A stretch of DNA of 64,000 bases, taken from NCBI RefSeq assembly GCF_023516615.1, contig NZ_JAMGBF010000082.1, forward strand, positions 1 through 64,000, read 5' to 3'. The stretch comes from Streptomyces panaciradicis. GTDB lineage: Bacteria; Actinomycetota; Actinomycetes; Streptomycetales; Streptomycetaceae. The first letter of the stretch is position 1. The number at the start of each line of letters is the position of its first letter. The position numbers and the translations under genes were made by a program. The notes under the pieces are model-generated. The model worked only from the letters and a program-made list of their open reading frames with translations, had not been told where the DNA came from and ran no database searches. Positions 58,618 to 64,000 of the stretch are shown here, piece after piece.

Positions 58618-59823
58618 CTAGGCCGGTAGATCTCCATCGGCCAGACGCCCCAGGATCAGCGCGATCCGCAGCGTGAACGCCGAACGTACATCAGAGGGCG
58701 ACCAGCCGGTGACGTCAGTCACACGTCGAAGCCGGTAGCGCACGGTGTTCGGATGGACGAAGAGCATCCGGGCCGCGCCTTCCAGACTGGACGCCTGTTC
58801 GAGATACACGGCGAGCGTCTCCAGGAGAGCCGACCCCGCCTCCTCCAGTGGTCTGTAGATCTCCTCCACCAACTGCTCGCGCGCACCGGGGTCCCCGGCG
58901 ATGGCGCGCTCCGGAAGGAGATCGTCCGCCAGTACCGGGCGCGGGGCGTCCTGCCACGCCGAGCACGCCTTGAGTCCGGCGGCGGCGGCCTGCGCGGACC
59001 GGGTCGCGGCCAGCAGGTCCGGCACCACCGGCCCCGCGACCACGGGCCCCGCCGCATACGGCCCGATCAGGGACTTTGCCACCGCCAGCGGATTGTCGCT
59101 GCCGCCCGCGATCACGACCAGCCGGTCGCCGAGCACCCCCGTCAGCACCTGCAGCTTGGCGTGCCGGGCGGCCCGCCGGATCGCCTCGACGGTCAGCTCG
59201 GAGTCCCCGTCCGGGGCCGTGCCCAGCACGACGCACACATGCTCGGGCGCGTTCCAGCCGAGCGCGGCCGCCCTGCTCACTGCCCCCTCGTCGGCCTCCC
59301 CGCTGAGCACCGCGTTGACCACCAGGGACTCCAGGCGGGCGTCCCAGGCACCGCGTGCCTCGGCGGCCTGGGCGTACACCTGGGCGGTGGCGAAGGCGAT
59401 CTCGCGGGCGTACACCAGCAGCGCCTCCCGCAGCACGCTCTCGTCGCCGGGCGCCGCGACCTCGTCGATGGCCGACTCCATGACCTCGATGGTCGTGCGC
59501 ACCATCTCCACGGTCTGCCGCAGCGTGATGGCCCGGGTCAGCTCGCGCGGGGCGGTGCCGAAGACGTCGGTGGAGATGGCCTGCGGGGCGTCGGGGTGCC
59601 GGAACCACTCGGTGAAGGCCGCGATGCCGGCCTGGGCGACCAACCCGATCCAGGAACGGTTCTCCGGTGGCATGGCCCGGTACCAGGGCAGCGTCTCGTC
59701 CATGCGCGCGATGGCCTGCGCGGCGAGGGACCCCGAGGACTTCTCCAGCCGCTTCAGGGTCGCGGAGTGCTGATGTGCGGCGGTATGGGCTGCTTCGGGC
59801 CTGGTGGCTTCGGGTTCGGGCAC
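58618..59823 (-). CDS. fasR: FasR-type PucR-family activator of fatty-acid synthesis genes
   Basis: A 401-residue regulator directly upstream of fabD. The N-terminal helical half begins after a His/Ala-rich leader (KRLEKSSGSLAAQAIARMDETLPWYRAMPPENRSWIGL is the conserved opening). A GGDEF-like central region follows (VCVVLGTAPDGDSELTVEAI). The C-terminus has the PucR helix-turn-helix RMLFVHPNTVRYRLRRVTDVTGW. In S. coelicolor the equivalent gene SCO2386 activates the fab operon. Position and domains make the assignment firm, though binding is not shown here. Confidence 0.92.
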   Translation of the reverse strand: MPEPEATRPEAAHTAAHQHSATLKRLEKSSGSLAAQAIARMDETLPWYRAMPPENRSWIGLVAQAGIAAFTEWFRHPDAPQAISTDVFGTAPRELTRAITLRQTVEMVRTTIEVMESAIDEVAAPGDESVLREALLVYAREIAFATAQVYAQAAEARGAWDARLESLVVNAVLSGEADEGAVSRAAALGWNAPEHVCVVLGTAPDGDSELTVEAIRRAARHAKLQVLTGVLGDRLVVIAGGSDNPLAVAKSLIGPYAAGPVVAGPVVPDLLAATRSAQAAAAGLKACSAWQDAPRPVLADDLLPERAIAGDPGAREQLVEEIYRPLEEAGSALLETLAVYLEQASSLEGAARMLFVHPNTVRYRLRRVTDVTGWSPSDVRSAFTLRIALILGRLADGDLPA

Positions 59824-59919
59824 GGGGACAAGACTGCCTTATCCGGACGACGGCGTGCGCCGCAGGGTTGCCGGTGGCCGCCACGCGGCGCCGTCCGCGC
59901 CGCTACCGTGGGACGGGTG

Positions 59920-60576
59920 ATGGACGTACGGCGCGCTGCTGAGCGCTACCCGGGGGGCGACGCGGCGGCCGGTATCGCGTCGTGGCACGCCTTCTCCTTC
60001 GGCCCGCACTACGACCCCGACAACCTCCGCTTCGGCGCGGTCATCGCCTGCAACGAGGAGCGCCTCGCCCCCGGCGCCGGCTTCGACGAACATCCCCACA
60101 GCCACACGGAGATCGTGACGTGGGTGGTCGAGGGCGAGCTGACGCACCGGGACTCGGCGGGCCACGAGACCCGGGTGCGCCCCGGCGACGTCCAGCGCCT
60201 CAGCTCGGCGGCGGGCGTGCGCCACGTCGAACGCAACGACACCACCGAGCCCCTGACCTTCGTCCAGATGTGGCTGGCCCCGCTGCGCCCCGGCGGCACC
60301 CCGTCGTACGAGATCGTCCGGGGCATCGCCGACTCCACTCCCTACGCGGTCCCGGAGGCGGCCGCGATGCTGCACGTACGCCGTCTGTCGGCGGGGGAGC
60401 GGACCGCGGTCCCGGACGGCCCCTTCGTCTACGTACACGTCGTGCGCGGCGAAGTGGCCCTGGAGGGAGAGGAGTTGGGTGAGGGCGACGCGGCCCGCCT
60501 GACGGACGCCAAGGACCTGGAGGCGATCGCGGTGACGGCCGCCGAGTTGCTGATGTGGGAGATGACGGCGGGCTAG
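59920..60576 (+). CDS. pirin-family cupin protein
   Basis: A 218-residue bicupin. The metal ligands of pirin/YhaK proteins are in GFDEHPHSHTEIVTWVVEGELTHRDS (two His) and GVRHVERNDT (His and Glu). The second cupin follows (DGPFVYVHVVRGEVALEG). The ATG at 59920 or the overlapping GTG at 59917 may be used. The enzyme class includes quercetinase-like oxygenases, but the physiological role is unknown. It overlaps the convergent serine hydrolase by 4 bases and is divergent from fasR. Confidence 0.88.
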   Translation: MDVRRAAERYPGGDAAAGIASWHAFSFGPHYDPDNLRFGAVIACNEERLAPGAGFDEHPHSHTEIVTWVVEGELTHRDSAGHETRVRPGDVQRLSSAAGVRHVERNDTTEPLTFVQMWLAPLRPGGTPSYEIVRGIADSTPYAVPEAAAMLHVRRLSAGERTAVPDGPFVYVHVVRGEVALEGEELGEGDAARLTDAKDLEAIAVTAAELLMWEMTAG

Positions 60577-61400
60577 CCGGCCCGGCGGGCCTCCGCCAGC
60601 ACCGCGTCGGTGAACGCCGGCCACGCCTCCACGGCCCACGGCCCGAAGGCCCGGTCCGTCAGCGCGGCGCACGCGATCCCCGCGTCCGGGTCGATCCACA
60701 GGAACGTGCCCGACTGGCCGAAGTGCCCGAAGGTGCGCGGCGAGGAGGAAGCGCCCGTCCAGTGCGGGGACTTGGAGTCGCGGATCTCGAAGCCCAGGCC
60801 CCAGTCGTTGGGGTTCTGGTGGCCGTAGCCCGGCAGGACGCCCTTCGTCCCCGGGTACTGGACGGTCATCGCCTGAGCGACCGTGCGCGGGTCCAGCAGG
60901 CGCGGCGCCTGCACCTCCGCCGCGAACCGCAGCAGGTCGGCCACGGTGGAGACGCCGTCCTTCGCGGGGGAGCCGTCGAGCGTCGTCGACGTCATGCCCA
61001 GCGGCTCCAGCACCGCCTGCCGCAGATACTCGCCGAACGGGATGTCCGTCGCCTTGGCGATGTGGTCGCCGAGCTGCTCGAAGCCGGCGTTGGAGTACAG
61101 GCGGCGCTCACCGGGCGGGGCCGTCACACGGTGCTCGTCGAAGGCCAGCCCGGAGGTGTGGGCGAGCAGGTGCCGCACCGTCGATCCCGCCGGCCCGGCC
61201 GGCTCGTCGAGCTCGACTGCCCCCTCCTCGTACGCGACGAGGGCGGCGTACGCCGCGAGCGGCTTGGTGACCGACGCCAGCGGAAAGGCACGGTCGGCCG
61301 GCCCGTGGACCCCCAGCACCGCACCGTCGGCCCGCACGACCCCCGCCGCCGCGGTGGAAACCGGCCAGTTCTCGATCAACGCAAGGCTCTCCAAGGACAT
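60573..61400 (-). CDS. serine hydrolase, class C beta-lactamase fold
   Basis: A 275-residue protein. The SxxK motif is SVTK in FPLASVTKPLAAYAALVAYEE, the Tyr motif is in RRLYSNAGFEQLGDHIAKATD, and the third motif is TFGHFGQSGTFLWIDPD. There is no leader, so it is cytosolic, and shorter than the paralogue at 42.8 kb. Probably an esterase or D-amino-acid peptidase. Confidence 0.87.
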   Translation of the reverse strand: MSLESLALIENWPVSTAAAGVVRADGAVLGVHGPADRAFPLASVTKPLAAYAALVAYEEGAVELDEPAGPAGSTVRHLLAHTSGLAFDEHRVTAPPGERRLYSNAGFEQLGDHIAKATDIPFGEYLRQAVLEPLGMTSTTLDGSPAKDGVSTVADLLRFAAEVQAPRLLDPRTVAQAMTVQYPGTKGVLPGYGHQNPNDWGLGFEIRDSKSPHWTGASSSPRTFGHFGQSGTFLWIDPDAGIACAALTDRAFGPWAVEAWPAFTDAVLAEARRAG

Positions 61401-61419
61401 GCCGCCGAGCCTAAGCCGC

Positions 61420-61890
61420 TCAGAGCCTCAGCATCATCGTGGGGTCCGGCTTGTGGGCGAAGCCCATGGAGGCGTAGAGCGGCTCGGCCTCGGCGGAGGC
61501 GGTGAGCATGACCTGCCCGGCGCCCCGTTCGCGGAACCACGCCAGGAGCTCCTCCATGCACGCGCGGGCGTAGCCGCGGCGCCGCGCCTCCGGATCGGTC
61601 GCCACGCTGAAGACGTAGCCGGACCGGCCGCGCGGATTGCCCGCCTTGCCGATCCGGTAGTCGACCGTCCCGACGACCAGCGCCGCCAGCGCGCCCGGCC
61701 GCTCCGGATGGTCGACGACGAATGCCGCGAAGTCCCCGTCCGCCTCACCCAGCCGCTGTGCCAGGATCGGCAGCGACTCCTCGTGCCACTCCACCGAACC
61801 GTCCCCGCCGGGCAGGTCGTCGATCATCACCTGACGCAGCCGCAGCACCTCCCGGGCGTCCGCGGACCCGGCACGTCGTACGAGACTCAT
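61420..61890 (-). CDS. GNAT N-acetyltransferase
   Basis: A 156-residue acetyl-CoA-dependent transferase. Motif A is YVFSVATDPEARRRGYARACMEELLAWF and motif B is AEPLYASMGFAHKPDPTMML. The ATG at 61890 was chosen over a GTG 9 bases earlier. The acceptor is unknown. It lies 19 bases after the position where the serine hydrolase starts, so the two are probably co-transcribed. Confidence 0.87.
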   Translation of the reverse strand: MSLVRRAGSADAREVLRLRQVMIDDLPGGDGSVEWHEESLPILAQRLGEADGDFAAFVVDHPERPGALAALVVGTVDYRIGKAGNPRGRSGYVFSVATDPEARRRGYARACMEELLAWFRERGAGQVMLTASAEAEPLYASMGFAHKPDPTMMLRL

Positions 61891-61948
61891 GCGGGGCACG
61901 CTAGCCGCCGTCCCGAGCGAACGTCTGCCGATTTCTTACCGGTTCCGC

Positions 61949-61979
61949 TTGCTTGGAGTGCACTCGAAGGCCATAGCTT
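61949..61979 (+). promoter_or_regulatory. MerR-type promoter with 19-base spacer
   Basis: TTGCTT (61949-61954) and TAGCTT (61974-61979) are separated by 19 bases. The dyad CTTGGAGTGCACTCGAAG (61952-61969), with one mismatched pair, is centred in the spacer. Elongated spacers with a central dyad are the hallmark of MerR-activated promoters. The MerR gene itself starts 7 bases downstream. Confidence 0.75.
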
Positions 61980-61986
61980 TGAGGGC

Positions 61987-62478
61987 ATGACGGTGATGGA
62001 GACCACCCCTACCAGGACCGACTCCTGCGGAGCCCCGCCCCACCCGCACCGGCGCCCCGAAGGCCAGGACAGCTACACGATCAGCGAGGTCGTCGCCTTC
62101 ACCGGGCTGACGGCGCACACCCTGCGCTGGTACGAGCGCATCGGACTGATGCCGCACGTCGACCGCTCCCACACCGGCCAGCGCCGCTACAGCAACCGCG
62201 ACCTCGACTGGCTCGACTTCGTCGGCAAGCTCCGGCTCACCGGCATGCCGGTCGCCGACATGGTGCGGTACGCGGAGCTGGTGCGCGAGGGCGACCACAC
62301 CTTCGGCGAGCGGTTCGAACTGCTGGAGGCGACCCGCCGGGACGTGCTCACCCGGATCGCGGAGCTGCAGGACACCCTCGCGGTGCTCGACCGGAAGATC
62401 AGCTTCTACGCCGATGCCGACCGCGCCCGCGCCTACGAGGCGGAGAAGGTGCGACGACCGACCGGTACGCGGACATGA
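61987..62478 (+). CDS. MerR-family regulator
   Basis: A 163-residue protein: an acidic leader, then the helix-turn-helix YTISEVVAFTGLTAHTLRWYERIGLMPHV, the wing TGQRRYSNRDLDWLDFVGKLRLTGM, and a long dimerisation coiled coil (residues about 100-150). There is no metal-binding Cys pair, so it belongs with the AdhR/YfmP-like small-molecule or aldehyde responders. It probably controls itself through the dyad directly upstream. The longer frame upstream is antisense to the hydrolase and GNAT genes. Confidence 0.9.
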   Translation: MTVMETTPTRTDSCGAPPHPHRRPEGQDSYTISEVVAFTGLTAHTLRWYERIGLMPHVDRSHTGQRRYSNRDLDWLDFVGKLRLTGMPVADMVRYAELVREGDHTFGERFELLEATRRDVLTRIAELQDTLAVLDRKISFYADADRARAYEAEKVRRPTGTRT

Positions 62479-62505
62479 CGTTCGCGTCCGCCGGGCGGGA
62501 GTGAC

Positions 62506-63363
62506 TCACAGCTCCGCGAGCAGCTCCGCCTTCTTCGTGGAGAACTCCTCGTCCGTCACCAGCCCGGCCTGATGCAGCTCGCCCAGGTGACGGATGCGCT
62601 CGGCGATGTCGGCGGGATCACGGCGCGGGGCCGCCGCGGGAACGACCGCGGCGGCCCCGCGCCGCCGTATCGCCCCCAGCACGGCCGCCGCGAACGGCAG
62701 CGACTCGTGGACGGGCCCGTACCCGAGCCCGAACACCACCGACGCCGGGTCCTGGTCGGCCTGCGCCGGCGCACCCGCCCCGTCGCGCCGCAGCAGCCGC
62801 AGATGCCCCTCGAACACCTCCGGCGAGCGCCACTCCACCCCGCTCAGCTCGTCGATGTCGAAGACCTGGTCCCCGGCCTTCCACTTCGCCGACGACGCCC
62901 CCGTCCAGAACCAGCGGAAGCTGACCGTCCTGCCGTCGAAGGACGCCTTGGCGTCGTAAGCCTTGAACTGGCGCGGCGCCTCGGGCGCGGCCACCAGATG
63001 ACGGTCCACCGGGCCGCCGCCGTCCAGCAGCGGCCGCAGCTCGTCGACGTAGTACTCGGCCAGCGTCTCCTTGTCGGCGGGCAGCACCAGCCGGTAGGGA
63101 TCGCAGGTCTCCTTCAGCTGCCCGGCCGCCGCGTCCAGCAGCGGATCGGCGCCCTCGCGCAGCTCGGCCCGCACCACCACCGTCCCGCGCCGCCCCGGCG
63201 TCAGCGTCACCCCCGCGATCGCATCGAGCGGCACACGGCGCTCCCCGAGCGCCTGGAACAGCCTGGGTGTCCGAATCCCCCGTTCGTAACGGATGAGCAC
63301 GGAGTCGGACTCGAACTCCCAGGCGGCATGAAATCCGGCCAGTACGTCACCCATGCGGCTCAT
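62506..63363 (-). CDS. DUF4429/SHOCT protein
   Basis: A 285-residue protein with two DUF4429 repeats: GDVLAGFHAAWEFESDSVLIRYERGIRTP begins the first and FKAYDAKASFDGRTVSFRWFW the second. A C-terminal SHOCT domain follows (ERIRHLGELHQAGLVTDEEFSTKKAELLAEL). No leader or membrane segment is visible. The start may also be 63354 or 63393. These proteins are common in streptomycetes; function unknown. Confidence 0.85.
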   Translation of the reverse strand: MSRMGDVLAGFHAAWEFESDSVLIRYERGIRTPRLFQALGERRVPLDAIAGVTLTPGRRGTVVVRAELREGADPLLDAAAGQLKETCDPYRLVLPADKETLAEYYVDELRPLLDGGGPVDRHLVAAPEAPRQFKAYDAKASFDGRTVSFRWFWTGASSAKWKAGDQVFDIDELSGVEWRSPEVFEGHLRLLRRDGAGAPAQADQDPASVVFGLGYGPVHESLPFAAAVLGAIRRRGAAAVVPAAAPRRDPADIAERIRHLGELHQAGLVTDEEFSTKKAELLAEL

Positions 63364-63420
63364 CGTATGCGTGGTCCGCTCCTTCGTCGCCACCTCGCGC
63401 AGACCGCAGTTTCTGCGCCT

Positions 63421-64000
63421 CTACGCGCGTCCGGCCGTCGTCGTACCGGACAAACCCGCGCTGCACACGCCGTCTTCGCGTGCGCAGACCACCGACCGGT
63501 ACGCGCCAACCCCGATCTCCGCGAAGTTCAGCAGGCTCGCCGTACCGGGCTCGAAGTACCCGGCGTGGCCCTTGGCGCCCTGCGCCGACAGCACCCGCGC
63601 CCCGAAGGCCGCCGACACCGGGTCGGCGCCGTGCCCGAGCCCGCCGAGCTGTAGATAGGGCACGTCCTGGATCCAGTCCGTGGCGTCCCGCATCGCCCAC
63701 ACTGTCGCGGAGGTGTGCAGGTTCGCCGCCCTCTCGACGCGCATGCCGGGGCTGGCGGCCGCGACGATGTCGGACACCCGGCGCGGCAGCGCGTGCGCGG
63801 CGACCCCACAGACGACCGAGCCGTAGCTGTGGCAGAACAGCGAGACCGGGGCCCTGCCGGGCAGCGCCCCGAGGAGGGCGTTCAGCCGTACCGAGCCGTC
63901 CCGCGCGCGCGTGCCCGTCGCCGAGTCGATGCCGAGCCCGGCCGGTGCCGTGTAGTCGGCCCAGGCGATCACGGCCGTCCGCGTCGTCGGGCTCGCGTCC
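63421..64000 (-). CDS. DUF1023 alpha/beta hydrolase, 5' end outside window
   Basis: The C-terminal 193 or so residues of a DUF1023 hydrolase. The nucleophile elbow reads FCHSYGSVV where most members have GHSYGS, so a Gly is replaced by Cys. The Asp region is VSDIVAAASPGMRVERAANLH and the His is in AQGAKGHAGYFEPGTASLLNFA. The family contains secreted or membrane-associated hydrolases in actinobacteria. The N-terminus and any signal peptide lie beyond base 64000. Confidence 0.85.
   Translation of the reverse strand, partial: DASPTTRTAVIAWADYTAPAGLGIDSATGTRARDGSVRLNALLGALPGRAPVSLFCHSYGSVVCGVAAHALPRRVSDIVAAASPGMRVERAANLHTSATVWAMRDATDWIQDVPYLQLGGLGHGADPVSAAFGARVLSAQGAKGHAGYFEPGTASLLNFAEIGVGAYRSVVCAREDGVCSAGLSGTTTAGRA

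Overview
The window looks like chromosomal DNA of a Streptomyces (high-GC actinomycete). Supporting signs are the very high GC content with strong third-position bias, the fasR-fabD-fabH-acpP-fabF order with a DUF3145 gene next to it, an XRE/DUF397/ATP-binding trio, and three copies of two intergenic elements I recognise as dispersed Streptomyces repeats. The gene content around the fab cluster resembles the SCO2386-SCO2405 neighbourhood of S. coelicolor from memory; no alignment was run. I saw no rRNA, tRNA, CRISPR array, insertion sequence or phage gene.

Layout. (1) 1-9.1 kb: a surface-glycan block. A GT4 glycosyltransferase, a methyltransferase and a large AftD-like membrane arabinosyltransferase homologue overlap by ATGA and are read leftward. 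Beside them are a DUF3068 membrane protein and, divergently, a DUF2613 mini-protein plus a PucR-type regulator. (2) 9.1-17.2 kb: an SDR reductase, an IclR regulator fused operonically to an SMP-30 lactonase, an ImmA/IrrE-like metalloprotease, a GH51 arabinofuranosidase and a secreted GH35 beta-galactosidase. (3) 17.3-26.6 kb: an Rrf2/TauE pair, small regulatory and secreted proteins, a two-gene tailoring cassette (PHBH-type monooxygenase plus O-methyltransferase), and an aminotransferase with a long low-complexity tail. (4) 26.9-39.4 kb: the sugar core. It holds araB-araA-araD rightward and, leftward, two operons: an uncharacterised gene with a ChvE/MmsA/MmsB-type monosaccharide ABC transporter and a secreted mutarotase, and an enolase-superfamily sugar-acid dehydratase with a zinc alcohol dehydrogenase. 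(5) 39.6-54 kb: stress and redox genes (MarR with an MDR reductase, Ohr), serine hydrolases, membrane proteins, a C15-like secreted protein with a Cys-to-Ser active site, LysR/RidA, TetR with a GH3 glycosidase, a cytosolic mutarotase and an SGNH lipoprotein. (6) 54-64 kb: DUF3145, the type II fatty-acid synthase operon with its activator FasR, pirin, serine hydrolase, GNAT, MerR, DUF4429 and a DUF1023 hydrolase cut by the window end.

How it fits together. The most striking pattern is one sequence motif, GAAATnTCGAACAC, in the same orientation just upstream of four transcription units: the IclR-lactonase operon, araBAD, the monosaccharide transporter operon and the dehydratase-dehydrogenase operon. 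A weaker fifth copy lies in front of the GH51 arabinofuranosidase. I infer an arabinose (or broader hemicellulose sugar) regulon controlled by the IclR protein, joining extracellular release, uptake, an isomerase route and an oxidative route. Two further unusual signals are four short repeats, each complementary to the ohr ribosome binding site, and two divergent promoters whose -35 boxes form one palindrome between the DUF3068 and DUF2613 genes.
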